Positions 12,701-24,997 of a stretch of DNA of 64,000 nt are shown piece after piece. The stretch lies in assembly GCA_900239685.1 (NCBI GenBank), contig OENT01000027.1:124001-188000 (forward strand). The letters are read 5' to 3'. Below the pieces are notes generated by a model, which worked only from the letters and a program-made list of their open reading frames with translations, did no database searches and was not told the DNA's origin. The stretch is from Rotaria macrura (lineage: Eukaryota; Rotifera; Eurotatoria; Philodinida; Philodinidae). The position numbers and the translations under genes are program-made. Each line of letters opens with the position of its first letter. Within the stretch, counting starts at the first letter, position 1.

Positions 12701-14721
12701 GTCTATATGTGTATGTGCTAATGTGTGGGTGTCTTGGAAAACTCAAATCTAATCTTTGTATATATTTGATGAACTCAACGGAAATGATACAATGATAATT
12801 ATCATCATTTTTAAACATGACATTTTCCAAAATAACTATTCATGTTAGTACTTGTTGTGTTAATATCATTGAGCTCGATGTGAATTGTAATGAACTTCGG
12901 AAGAGAGATGAATGCCGTGTACGGAAGTCTATTTTCTTTCTTTTTTTTCTTCTATTCTGATGAAAGCTGAGCGATGTTTTTAAGAAGAAAACAAGGCAAA
13001 AAAAGAGAATTACTATTCATATATGACAGAAGAACACGATAGATGATGAAAAAAGAATAAAGTACAAATCATGCTTAAAGAATGAGTATTTGTTCAAGCA
13101 TTTCTTCACCATCGTTTTTTTTCTCTTTGTCGCTCTTATTTCCTTATACAGTTCATTATGATTTTCCTTGTTCTTAACGATAAAGGAAGGAAACAAAAAC
13201 GACAATGACAAGTGTCGCAAAATGTAACAACAACAAAAAAAAACAAAAAAAAATGTGACGAAATAGTCACTTCTAATTATTGAACTGTTGTTTACCTTCA
13301 GAAATTCTATTTGGAACTAATAAATGTTCTTTATGAGATGACGTTGGATGACTAGAAAAACAGAAGCATAAACACACACATATATATATATACATTCAAG
13401 ATAGTTATTTATAAATAATACTTGATTAATCGCTTGACAATCATATGTATTTGTGGAGAACGTATTGAATTATGTGAGATTATTCGATTGACATCATTCG
13501 CACTAATATTTACTAATTTTTCACCATTCCATTCAAGTATTTGATCACCTAAAACATTAGTTTTCTTTCAATGAGAAATGTTTTTTTTGTTCCACTACCA
13601 ACATACCATTTCGTAATTGTCCAAAGTTATCAGCTATACTCCCTCGTATGACTTTGGTTATGTGAGTTATGGATTCATTTTCATATCGAATACCGGACTG
13701 TATTCGTAAGCCTAATGCATTTAGAAGATCATCTTTGTTGACTTGTTTATGTTCATATTCATGTGTCGCAAGATTATTTTTCAAATATATATAACCGATT
13801 TTTTCAGTTCGATTTTCATTAAAACACCAATATGTTATCGGCTAACACAAAATAAGGGAATAAGAAAAATCGATAAGTATCAATATGTTCAATGCAAAGT
13901 AACAACACATATACACGACAAACAAAATCATGACAACAACATCAATAAAACCTTTTTAAATTGATCAGCCGATATAACATTGAGGATTGTACTTGAACTA
14001 GCTGTATCAATGCCTGAATCTTTTAATGTTGATTCTTGACAGGATTCTCGTTCTTCAAGTGAATGATATTGGAAATCTCGTAGAATATTCATTGAACGTT
14101 TATCTTGTTTTATTTGAGGTATTAATCGATTCTTATTATCACATGTAGATATTGATTCAGGTGATGAAATATCATCATCGTTAGGCATATTTAATTTTGG
14201 TAATATACGTTGTTGATTAGCACCATATTTATTCATTTCATTGTCATCTATTGATTGAGATAACGTATAATCTGAGAGATATTGCTTACTAATATTAGCT
14301 GTTGATGTAAAGTAATGTTCTTGTTTTTGTCGACATTGATTACAAATGTAATATTGAGATTTCAAACGAATTCCACAATTAATACAGAACTGTTTTTGAC
14401 ATACTGAACATGTAAGTGATGATTGTTCATTGGTAAATGTCGTTTTCTGACAAAGATGACAACATACACCTGATTCATTTGATTGGGAATAGGAACGAGA
14501 AGATGCGGCTATTGGTGGGGATGAATAGTCATTATCAACAAATCTAAAACACAATGAAGTTCTTCAGTTCTCTTTTTCTATGTTCTTTCTTTTCAATTAA
14601 TATTTTATTACTGAATTTTTAATGTATCAAGTTTTTCTTCGGCTTTTTGTCGACTAAAAACAGCCTCGATTATTTTTTTTTCATCTTCAGTCAAATGACT
14701 TAAATCAGGTGTTAGATCCAT
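9749..14721 (-). CDS. Rim: RIM (regulating synaptic membrane exocytosis) active-zone scaffold
   Basis: Predicted 1070-aa RIM protein, the presynaptic scaffold linking Rab3 vesicles, Munc13, calcium channels and RIM-BP. Exons on the minus strand, 5' to 3': 14721-14612, 14543-13952, 13841-13607, 13548-13422, 13351-13296, 12668-12619, 12556-12438, 12372-12149, 12090-12051, 11987-11911, 11844-11467, 11410-11284, 11218-10881, 10828-10639, 10436-10222, 10148-10009, 9943-9749. They total 3213 nt with matching phases. The start MDLTPDLSHLTEDEKKIIEA is the conserved Rab-binding helix. A Cys-rich FYVE-like zinc finger follows (residues about 64-107, four CxxC pairs). A PDZ domain occupies about 250-350 and C2A about 390-504, with WNQ and LGEI motifs. 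KRQLPDIP near 525-533 fits the RIM-BP SH3 ligand. A conserved AFVILGLSKKANS stretch precedes C2B (about 890-1055, motifs PAPYVKVYLL, RTLDPL, VWGDY, WYKLF). It is shorter than vertebrate RIM1/2 because the linkers are short. The acceptor near 11219 and the donor near 10880 were chosen by phase and are the least certain. Confidence 0.95.
13372..13392. repeat. CA/TA microsatellite in a RIM intron
   Basis: A run of CA dinucleotides passes directly into a TA run, inside the intron between the exons at 13422-13548 and 13296-13351. It is a simple repeat without coding effect. Confidence 0.9.
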
Positions 14722-16272
14722 TCGAAAAGGTACTATTTCACAGATTAAACATGTTCAGTGTTCATGGAGTCTAGAATAGAGAAAGAGAAATAAAAGCATT
14801 AGTTTATTTACGATTGTTATGTTTGAGAATGATAAATACCATGACTCCTTTCAAATAACAAGGCCGCCGTTGTTGACCTCATTTTATTTATTTTTCAATA
14901 GTCCTTTGGTATTTCAGGACATTCTATGATCTATAAAAGATAAGAAATTTGTTCAATGTTATATTAAATCTCCAGAGATCTCCAATCAGTTTATGTTTGA
15001 CATCGAAAGCGCAAAGGCTTCACTAGCCATGCTCAGTAGACTACTTCCTGTTCTTGTCTTTGCTTTTATGTTCATCCGCTAGTTTTTCTTGTATGTTAGC
15101 TTTTTTTCTATTGGCTTAAAAATCCATTATTCTATATTATTTTCCTCCTATTTCTTTTTTTTTCTATTATTCATGACTGTAATCATTTTTTTAAATAAAA
15201 CAATTGTTTCCATGAAAACTAGCATATTTAATACATGGTCTGTTTCTGTAAATATAAAAACGACCAAGATTGTAAAGAGTATTTGTTAAAGATATGATGA
15301 AAAGTTTCAAATTTGTTCGTCCTAATTTCGTTTCTTCTCGTTTTTTTTTCTTCTGTTATGGGAATCGAAAAGCCAAAAATACTTTAATCGAAGAAAAAGT
15401 ATTTTTTTTTAACTGAATTCTTCGTCCAACACTTTTAATAACGTAGATGACAAAAATCAATGCTTTCACCTAATTCGAATGTACTTAATCGTATAGATGA
15501 AAGGAAATCTAGGTTTTCAGCTTCAGTTTTTTTTAAATGTTGTTTTGAATAACCGTGAGATTGTTCCTCTTTCGGTTCGAATATACTCTATTCATAACAG
15601 GCTTTATTAGTATGATGTTTAAATTTGTTTTGATTTTAAAAATCGTCTTCATGCTCACATATTTCTGTTTCTTCATTATCTTCGCCATGTTCTTGTTGAC
15701 GCTCTACTTGTTTTTCAGGTTGATGGTTTGTGAATACTCAAGTTCTTTCTTTTTGTAATAATCTGACCGTAATCCATTAATCGTTGCTTTAATCTGAAGA
15801 AAATTTTGGTTGCGTATTTCTAGTTTTTGACACTTTCATTAACTTGTATTCAATGATCTTTGTGCGACATCATGATTTTCGGATTAGCATAATCTATTGA
15901 ATGAAAGCATCATATGTCGATTGAAAAAAAGATCAGGATAATAAATGCATTTAACGAATAGATCACTTACTTAATCGATACGAATCAACAGGTCAACGAA
16001 TGCATGGTGAGGTTTTTATATATTATTACATCTATGTTCGTTATGTTATTTAATTTGACCGAAATTTATTTTTCTCGACAAACGTTTGCATCGATCTAGG
16101 GCGCGATATTCGAATAGAAAGATGAAAAAATAAGGAGAACGGTGTTAAGCAAATGTTGTACACTAACCAGATTTTATTTTTTTAAAAGTTGATATGTTAA
16201 CATCATTCGGATAGTCCATACAATTTAGATACTTTTTAATATGCGAAGCAGTCTAGAGAACTGTGCCGTGAG

Positions 16273-16295
16273 TTTTATTTATTTATTTATTTATT
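16273..16295. repeat. (TTTA)n microsatellite
   Basis: Five to six uninterrupted TTTA units in the gene-poor tract. Confidence 0.9.
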
Positions 16296-19200
16296 AATGT
16301 CGTGCGAAGCAATGTCCTTAGGTAATTCTTCCCGAGTTTCTTTTCTTATTTTACATTTTCCGCACGCATCTCAATTAGTCATTTTACGACTAGATGATCT
16401 CGAAAACGAAATGTTCGAAACTAGTCTTTGAAAAGCAAGATTCAAGTATCGAGGGTAAAATGATTCTTTTTTATTATTATTTGTCCTACCATACTCTGTT
16501 CACCTGCTAATCGAATCAGATCATGACGAATTTGCAAGTGAGTTGCATTCATTTCATTTAGTGACATTTAATAGATGGCACTCGAGCTACACTCGAGCTT
16601 CAGCTTCAAGAGAAACAAATACCTCATAGATAACGAGTGATCTATCGACGAATCAATTTTAATAACTCTAAGGAATCAAAAACATGCCCTGCAGTCCACC
16701 AATGTAAGATGCAGCATGTTCTTCGACAACTTCAACAAGCATGCGCGTAATATGAAAAGCAACTGTTCTCAAACTCAACACTCTGAAAACGTATCGATAA
16801 ATTTTCAGAAATCCTCTTACTTCGTCGATTAATTATCTTAATTATTCACCATTTTCACAGCTGTTCTACGCATGAGTAGATATATACAGGGGCCTGACTT
16901 AAGTTTTCGTTTTCATTCTCTCTCAAAATGAACTGAAGAGAAATCACTTGCAAAATCGTCGTTTTCCGACGAAATTACATTGATGAGCGGAGAAAAGTAT
17001 CCAAGAAATTCACAATAGGACACGACTAAATCCGATGGCATCCTGTTGGATTTTATCAAGATCCCATAGAAAAATCGTTGGATTCCAGGTTGAGGACGTA
17101 AAGTCAGATCCCCGGTATTGGAATAAGAGAGCAAGGATTCTGGCAACTATCTTCCGAAACCAGTCCATATTTCTTGAATATGATAGAATCCTGGCGAATG
17201 TGAGTGATCTGAACAATCAGAGTGTACAACTTCTCAGAAACTCTCCAAAGAACTTGGAAGATTTCAACGAAAGTTTTTCAAAAAACCTTCCGAGTTAAAT
17301 GTTTATGTGGCTTGAATAGTATGCAATAGAAATGTATAAGTTTTGCATGATGCATCTGAAGATGCTCGTCGCACCCTGTTCAAAACGGATCGGACACTGA
17401 TAGTAAGAACCCACAATTGGGTATAATGTAGAATTTGTAGGAATCTGACACTGATCAGATATTGATTCTTCAACTTGAAATTTCATCGGAGTTGTGTCGG
17501 ATAGTAGGATTCTACCATATCCAATACGATTCGTTATAGGATTCAATCATCTGGGTACATTTAATGTTGAAAAATATGTAATCAGTTCCATCTCGATATA
17601 TGGATCTTGTGTTTCAACAATCATTTTCAGAGTTGTTTTTTGAGAAAATCGCGTAAGAAATCGACAATATTTGATGCTTATAACAAGAAAGAAAACAAAG
17701 AGAAAAACACTCGAACATGACTAACTAAATATGGTGTTTTGCATCGGATTAGTAAAGAAAACAAGAACCAAAGTTAGACGCCACTCTATCTGCTTATTTG
17801 TATAACATCTACTAACACAGGTTATTGCAAGCAGTGAATCATTGAGATAATGAATCGGTCAATAATCACAGATAGTCCTAAAAATCAGTCGATATGCTGT
17901 GGTAGAGTTTACTGATTGAACAGTTTTACTGTTGATGTGGCATCAATTTTAGATTACGTAGTTGACAAGAATGGTCCGTCTTTGAATAGAAAGCCATTCT
18001 GAATCAGTATTGTCGGCCTTAGTTCTGACATAGATTAGAATCTGATCGGGATATATTCGGCTAGGCTATTTAATAAGTCATTGATGTCCATCATATGAAT
18101 CTATATTCGATCTTCATATAATATGATATCGGATATATTGTCCCGTAAGATTGTATAAATGCCTAACTAAGTTTTATTGAAAATCAAATTTCAAATTAAT
18201 CATACTTGTCTTATACTAAACTGGACTCTTGAAAAGATCTTACACAAACAACATTCAAACAGGAACACTTTTACAAAGTTTCTTATTGGAAAGAGTTATG
18301 AAATTTTGTTTTTCTCATATTATTTTAATCATTGAAATACACTATAATCAAGTAAACAAAAAACATCATTTTATGTAAACTAATTTCCACTTCTTTAAAC
18401 AAAGAAATTGACGATAAAGAATCGAATGAGACCAGGAAGTGAAAACGTGAATTATTTTTCATTCGAATCAAGTAAGAAACTGGAATATTTCAAATGTAGT
18501 GAAGTCGAACTCTTCGCAGCATGTAGCAAACAACGTATAGTCGAGCACCATAGGTCGTGTTTCATTTATGCATGATTGTCTATTCAATTCCACTTGAAAT
18601 AAAAAGAGTCTCTTACTAAAACAAATGCTGAAAAAAAGCGTGAGATTTCTAGGAAATTACACTAAAAGACTTGGCATTGTTTCTAGAAGTGTATTCAATT
18701 TTAGCCCTTTGTTCTGAATAAGTAAATATACTTTGAGAGAGATAACTTCACAGTTTTTTTACATGATGAATAATTATTTTCCATTATTTTCTTAAAGAAT
18801 GCATTCCCAGAGTGAGTACGAATTTCAATCGTGTCGTCTTCCTTCTAAAAGTCTTTCACCTGCATGAACCTCATCTAAAGTCATCACCAATAGACTCAGG
18901 TAGATGAACGAACGAAAAGAAATCTCTCCTGTTTCCGCACAGTTTCCTGACTGCTAAAAGAAATATAAAGACAAAGATAAAATATAACATCCACAGTATT
19001 ATTCGCTCTCACAATCATTTACATTAAGAACTTGGTGAACATGAATGTGAACATGATCTGAGAGAATGCAGCATTTCATCTTTAATGACTTTGAAAATTA
19101 GTTGTCATATCACATTTTGCCAAAATATCATTATACTAATGTTGAAAATTCACCATCAAATCAGACAAAAGTATTTTTGGCTCTTGAAAACTACCCAGAA

Positions 19201-19408
19201 ACTTTTTTTTCTATTCATTATGCGACATGAATATGCGCGATGGTGTTTTGTAGTCGGTAGAGTTCAGGAATTGCGAATGTGTAACGCGTTAACTGAAAGA
19301 TTTTAGGTATAAAGAATCGAGGAGCTTTAAATCGTAAGGACACATCCATATTAGTCGTTTGTTCATAGGAAACAATGATATAGTAATACATAGTTTTTTA
19401 TGTGCGTT

Positions 19409-20092
19409 CGAACGGGTATAGTCTGAAACCACAAACCCCAAATTTTCAGTTCATTTGGAAGTTTTAGAGTAAAGTTAGCCTGAATCGACTTAAGGCTTCA
19501 TCGACCTATGTCGAAAAAAATTCATAAATCGCAGCATAAGTGTCTGCTAGGATTATACTTAAAAAAACAGATATTTTTCATACAATAAACAAAAAGATAG
19601 AGCTTGAAAAGTCGATTAACATGAGCTTTTTTAGAATACTGCATATCATGTATTTACTAGGGTTACATAGTTGAACACGAGGTGAAGAATGACACAATTC
19701 TCCGTAAATAATAATATGCTGTATATCTGCTACCATTTTGTTTTCAAAATTGCTCGCTAATATACCAACGAAAATCGGCCATGTTAGTATCATAAAATAA
19801 GATATTTTCTTTTCTGTTCGTGTATGACATCTTGATAAAAAAACTTGTATACAATAATTCAAATAGCTCATTTTGTTCATCATTTTATGCTCTATGCTTT
19901 ATTATATGAGACGCAAAATTTCTCTAGCTAGTTTGAGCATAAACTCAAAAGACATTTATACACTAATTTGTGGTTATATTCGTGATGATGAATATACGGA
20001 GCACAATATTTTATGTACTTTAACTTTACTCTAGAGCATCCAAATGAACTGAAAACTTTGGGGTTTACGGTTTCAGACTATGCCCTTTCAAA
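19409..20092. mobile_element. Element bounded by about 68-bp inverted repeats (MITE/foldback-like)
   Basis: The left arm (about 19409-19477) and the reverse complement of the right arm (about 20020-20092) share blocks such as ATAGTCTGAAACC, TTTTCAGTTCATTTGG and AGAGTAAAGTTA, aligned at roughly 85% identity by eye. The interior, about 540 bp, has one 101-codon open frame on the minus strand with no recognisable transposase motif. Size, inverted termini and lack of a transposase fit a non-autonomous DNA transposon. Target-site duplications were not established, so the class is open. Confidence 0.6.
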
Positions 20093-20653
20093 GGAAATTT
20101 GAAAAAAATTCAAAAATTTAAACCTCTGTTATTTGGTCGGCTCAAAACCTCTCTCTTAATTTACCTGATTCAAATTAAAAAAATTTCTCTGTCTATAAGT
20201 CCGATTAGTGCACACTAGTAATTCTTTTCTGTTAAAAATTAATCTTTTTGTTCTGTCGTAAACATCAGTATCGTCCACATCAGAAAGTTTTCGACTATTT
20301 CTTCGAAATTTAAGGAACGATGAACGTGTAAAAGTCGTGCTCTCAAACTCAAGATCAACTCAGTGGATTCTGCCAAAAACACAAATAAAATACATAGACA
20401 TTGAATCATGATAAAAGAAAACGATGCATATGTAAATGAATGAAATGCACATTTATATGTATTAAATTAGGGAATTATTTATTAATCTGGCACGATTGAA
20501 GACATGACTAAAGCATCCTTAGTTTGTAAATTATTTCATTTAAATTTCGAACTTATAGTTTTCGAAAAGAAAAAAATTATTTGTCAATTTAAGTTTTGCT
20601 GGATACGGGATAGTATTTTTTTGAAATCATTAAAAAGAAAAAACTGTAAAAAA

Positions 20654-21222
20654 TCAAAAGAAAAAAAGAGCTATGTCAATGATTGATATCACTGGTGGAA
20701 TGTTAAGATTTGATATTAATCGAGAATATTCTTCACCAACATGAATACCATACGAATAAAATGTATATTGAAGTGTACGACTTTGTGTCAAGAAACGATG
20801 TTCATCAACGCGTCGAGTTGTACTATTAATGAGAAACGGGAAAAAAATGAAAAATCGATCTGTTCGATTTGAAAAAAATCATTCCTACTGTACCTTCTTT
20901 CTTCTTCATTAATCATATGATAAATCGCTCTAAATTAAGAAGTGTGCCCATGTGATCCACTTCACTGACATCCTACATGTTGATAATCATCAATACGACT
21001 GGTTATTGATGGATATAATGCTTCAATATTACGCATTAAATCTGCCTAATTATCCGGAAAAAAAGCATGCGTTTAACATAAACGAACGAAGTATGAGTCT
21101 TACATATGCATAATGTTGCTTCGAACTAGGACGACAACAAATCCTAGAAGATGTCAATAACGATGATATTTTTTCTTCACGAAGAATGCGCTTCTTTCGG
21201 AATTTTTTCTGTTGTCCAGGAC
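20654..21222 (-). pseudogene. Four-exon gene or gene relic of unknown family, 5' end missing
   Basis: Four small exons read in one consistent phase on the minus strand: 21222-21104, 21045-20966, 20929-20894 and 20822-20654, separated by introns of 36-71 bp with GT and AG ends. The joined frame is 134 codons. It begins with a basic stretch (QQKKFRKKR), passes PSSKQHYAYADLMRNIEALYP and YHMINEEER, and ends at a stop after a short hydrophobic tail. Each exon alone is too short to stand out, but three phase-correct junctions in a row are unlikely by chance. No start codon could be found, and the 5' exon lies in one arm of an inverted duplication. I therefore call it a truncated gene or pseudogene, though a missed upstream first exon would make it an intact small gene. 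I do not recognise the family. Confidence 0.5.
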
Positions 21223-21840
21223 CTAATTTTCCCTTCTATCCGAAGCTGTAGTTGGAATTCATGACTCTTAAAATTAAGGTTTCGGATTTATTTGAAAATT
21301 CGAATTTTGCAAGTTTTTTCGGCCCGAATCCTATCATACTCAACTCGATTTTAGACTTGTCTTTTTCAGAAGCGAAAACTTCAAAATAGATTTGGAAAGA
21401 GCATTTAAAATGATGCCAGTTAAATAACTCTCCATGCTGAAAATATTTAAAAATCTCATTCGAAATTCAAGAAATTGGCTAGAATTACTTGTACCCTGTT
21501 TGCGGTAACACATACACAGAATTGAGAGTTATTGATCTAGCATCAGTTTATTATGTCAGTTGTATTCAATTTTGAAAGCTCTTTCCAAATCTGTTTTGAA
21601 GTTTTGGCTAATGAAAAACACAAGTCTAAAATCGAGTTGTGTATGATAGGATTTGGTTGAAAAAAATTTCAAAACTCTAGTTTTCAATTAAATCCGAAAC
21701 TTTTATTTCAAGAGTCACGAATTCCAACTACAGCTTCGAATAGACGGAAAAATGTGGTGTTGGTGAATAAAACAAATCCTGAAACACATGCATTCCTCAT
21801 GAAGAAAAAATGCCATCTTTGTCATCAAGTTCTAGGATAT
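21140..21840. repeat. Large inverted duplication (arms about 270 bp, spacer about 155 bp)
   Basis: The left arm (about 21140-21405) matches the reverse complement of the right arm (about 21562-21838). Shared blocks include AATTCCAACTACAGCTTCG, AAGTCTAAAATCGAGTTG (as reverse complement on the left), GATTTGGAAAGAGC and TGAAGAAAAAAT. Similarity is high in the middle, lower (roughly 75%) toward the outer ends. The left arm contains the first exon of the minus-strand relic. The right arm carries a diverged inverted copy of part of the same exon, reading on the + strand. Confidence 0.75.
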
Positions 21841-23225
21841 GGTGCATCCCCTATTTGAACGACTATCGTTAAGTCTTATTTATTCAAGAGTAGTTCACAA
21901 TAAATAAAATTTGTGGAATTCTCAAATTTAATTAACTGACAGTAACAATTTGGATTAAACGACATTACTAATTGATGAACACTAAATATAAAGTCAACTG
22001 ATAATACATTTATAGGCCTTGTTGAACTCGTATCAGTTAAACGAAAGTAAAATAGAAATTTTGGAGAAAAAAAATAACCCAATATCTCTTTGTAAATAAA
22101 TATGAATTCATTAATTATTAATAATCAAGACAGAAACGAATATACATGAAAGTTCATTGAATGACGGACATATTTCATAAGTTATATCGATTGATTTCTT
22201 GAAAAAAAAACGATTTATTATAGTATTCACTTGTTCCATTATATCACACAGAAAGAAAATTCAAGCCATCCATATTGAATAGAATGCTCTAGCATCAATT
22301 AAGGTCATGGATTTTATTTTTAGATTTTTTTTCCAGATGAAAAATTCAAATTAAACAAAAGAATTATCTTTATATAATCAGAATTTACATTAATCTTTTG
22401 ATTTTATATTTATATAAGTTCATACGTCCTTTTCTTTTCTTTTCTTCTCGTTTTTTCTTAATAAGAGATTGAAAAAATTCAAATGATTCATCGTAATTTC
22501 ATTTCTCATCAAACAATCCGATAAATCGAGACAGTTGGAAAAAAAAGAGGAAAAAGAAAAAAAAAAGAGGAGTGAATGTACATATGGGACGATATCGAAT
22601 AGCCTGAATGGATGTGACACGATAATATCTCCTACATATTCATTCGGCTTGTCTGTTTGTTTTCAACATACCTTCGAGCAATGGCTTTTTCACTTTTATT
22701 CTAATGTGCACGTTAAATATATGCATATATTCATTGACTGATGACTACCCTCTATTCACGTATCTATTCATTATTATCTTTTCGACCGGGTGAAAAAAAT
22801 CCATGGTTGACTGAATCCAATATTAAAGCTGGTTGACTAAAGACAGGGGGAGAGAGAGAGAGAGAAACAATTGTTGAAAAGCGAAAAAAAAACGAAGCTA
22901 CTACCTATAAATACAAGTACAAATACGTTGAAATACATGCATATGTATTATTTCAAAAAAACAGTAAGTGTAGTAAAACGAAAGCATTATTCAAAGAGAT
23001 TTTGTGATGTTGATTTTTAAATTCACATTCTCTTTCAATAGTGCCTTCGTCAATAGAGACGCTACAAACTTATGTAGATATCTGCATCTATCGATATCGC
23101 ATAGGCTAAGTAAATGGATTTATATAGTTTGATTTGTCTTAGAAATCAACATAGATACTATATCACAAGGAACGCACGCGGACACCCACACCACTCACAT
23201 ACACACAAAAAGTAAAGGTTTTTGA
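21841..23225. other. Non-coding stretch between the inverted duplication and the C1q gene
   Basis: No gene seen. It holds a short GA run (about 22850-22865) and scattered A- and T-runs. Open frames at 21.9-22.7 kb look like chance frames. Confidence 0.5.
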
Positions 23226-24372
23226 TTAATTGTCTTCATGAATTAAAAAACCACCAAATGTCGTATAACGCCAACCATATAATGATGTTTTAAAATTATA
23301 ATCTCCATCTTCACGTGATAGAGCTCGAATATAGACTCGATCACCTTTATTCAAAAATAAAACGATCGTTGTTGATGCTGTATTCCAAACAGGTACTTTT
23401 TGATTTTTTACAGCTGTTAAAAAGCCTTCAACCCATAATGGTACAATATTTTCGGAATTTTTACATAGAAATACCGATGCCTAAAATAGAAAATAGTATT
23501 TATTTAATGAAAAAAAAAACGTAATAGATATGTTCATAAATATCTTACAATATGATTAGCTGGTACACAAACAGTTAAACTAAATTCATATATGCCACTT
23601 ATTGGTGCATGATAAATGCCCGTACTAGTATGAAGATTATTATTCTTATTCAGTAATATATCATCCCAAATGATTATAGATGAATCTGTTTGTAAAAAAT
23701 ATGTGTTATTTAATGCAACAAAAAATGCTGATTTTATATTCGAGTAGCCATCGCGGCCTGAAAAGAAAAGAATAAAAGAAATAATAAATGTACGAAATAC
23801 AGAAGCAGAAACTTAGGCTCACCTGGCGGTCCTGGTAAACCTGGTGGACCACTTGGACCTTGCATACCTTGCTTGCCTGGTGGACCAGGTGGTCCTTAAT
23901 AAGAAAACATTTTTAGAGATTATTTTTCTTTTCATTTCTTCAAAATACAAACCAGCTGGTCCTTGAATATCCAGTGTGACTCGATTTCTTGCATCTAAAG
24001 AAAATAGGAGTTAAATAATTGCATTAAAATAGATGTATTTCTTTTTTCTCTCGACATTTTCATACTTGGACAACTAATATGTAGTTTACATTGATTACTA
24101 GATGATCTTGTTGCAGTATTTCCATAAGGTGATACAACGGGTGAATGTGGCTGTTGAGCATTTGGATACATATTGGTATCTGGATTTCGTTTATTTAAAT
24201 ACGGTGAAGGTGTTTGGAATTCATTTTTAGATTGTGCTTGTCGATATCCATAATAATCGTATGATGATGGAGGTGAACGTGCGTAAGGATTCGGATTATT
24301 TGGTAATGGTACTTGATCAGCTATAGTTGCCGATAGAGTAACAATTTCGATGATTAGAATGTAATAAAACAT
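23226..24372 (-). CDS. Secreted C1q-domain protein with short collagen-like segment
   Basis: Predicted 294-aa C1q/TNF-related protein. Exons on the minus strand: 24372-24066, 23994-23953, 23894-23823, 23757-23549, 23480-23226 (885 nt, phases match). An N-terminal hydrophobic signal peptide covers about residues 1-18. A Pro/Tyr/Asn-rich region precedes a short collagen-like stretch of Gly-X-Y triplets (about residues 113-142, such as GPPGPPGKQGMQGPSGPPG). The C-terminal C1q domain spans about 146-291. It shows STGIYHAPISGIYEFS and ends with an aromatic GWRYTTFGGFLI strand, as C1q domains do. C1q proteins are secreted trimers acting in recognition or adhesion; the ligand here is unknown. Splitting of the collagen segment into small exons fits the family. 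Confidence 0.9.
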
Positions 24373-24967
24373 CCGAAATATTAGAATATAGAAAGAAACA
24401 AATAATAATTGAAAAAGAGAAGATTGTCAAATATATAAGTTGTGCTACAATAAATAGTGTATGCATCACACTAGGTGGTCGGCGAATGTGTACGTTTGTA
24501 ATCAAAAGATGAAATAAAAAAAAACAGAAAAGAATTTATATGGAATGATCGCTTTGGTTTGAACATATAACTGGAACTTTCTTTTTTCTTGCATTCTTTG
24601 TGTCTGATTATTATAAAAACTTCGAGTTTGCATATGTACGTAATATAAATTCGTATACATTCATATAAGTATAGTCATTTGTCACGATTACTAATTTATA
24701 TTGACATACAAACAGATTTACTTACTCTGCTAAATAACATTGGCAAATTTGAGAAGTCTACATTATTTCCTGTCTATAAATGGTTGGTTTAATTTCGAGA
24801 AGACGTCTACAAAAAGAGGAAAATCGAACTAGACTCATATACACGCAAACTTAATGCACTTGATAAATTATTGAACAAAATAAGAGCCCATAATGATTCC
24901 ATTTATTTTCTTTCCTATCTTCATCATTATATCAAAGGAAACAGATTGAATCGGGATATCGAGAAAC

Positions 24968-24997
24968 GAAGAAGAAGAAGAAGAAGAAGAAGAAGAA
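24968..24997. repeat. (GAA)10 microsatellite
   Basis: Ten perfect GAA units in intergenic DNA. Confidence 0.95.

Larger units (their letters stand above)
14722..20653. other. Gene-poor tract upstream of RIM
   Basis: No supported gene. RIM 5' UTR exons may lie just right of 14721. Between about 16.9 and 18.1 kb GC content looks higher and open frames occur on both strands, but none has family features or splice-supported neighbours. A TTTA microsatellite (16273-16295) and a foldback element (19.41-20.09 kb) are listed separately. Confidence 0.5.

Noticed and set aside
12725-12732. TGTGGG-like word that could be rotifer telomeric repeat
   Set aside because: Only a single copy; no tandem array is present.
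15555-15758. Hydrophobic 67-codon + strand frame
   Set aside because: Phe/Leu richness comes from T-rich DNA; no conserved pattern and no supporting exons.
17010-17298. Overlapping antisense frames at 17.0-17.3 kb
   Set aside because: Both strands are open at once, which is expected by chance in a tract with slightly higher GC. No domain is seen in either.
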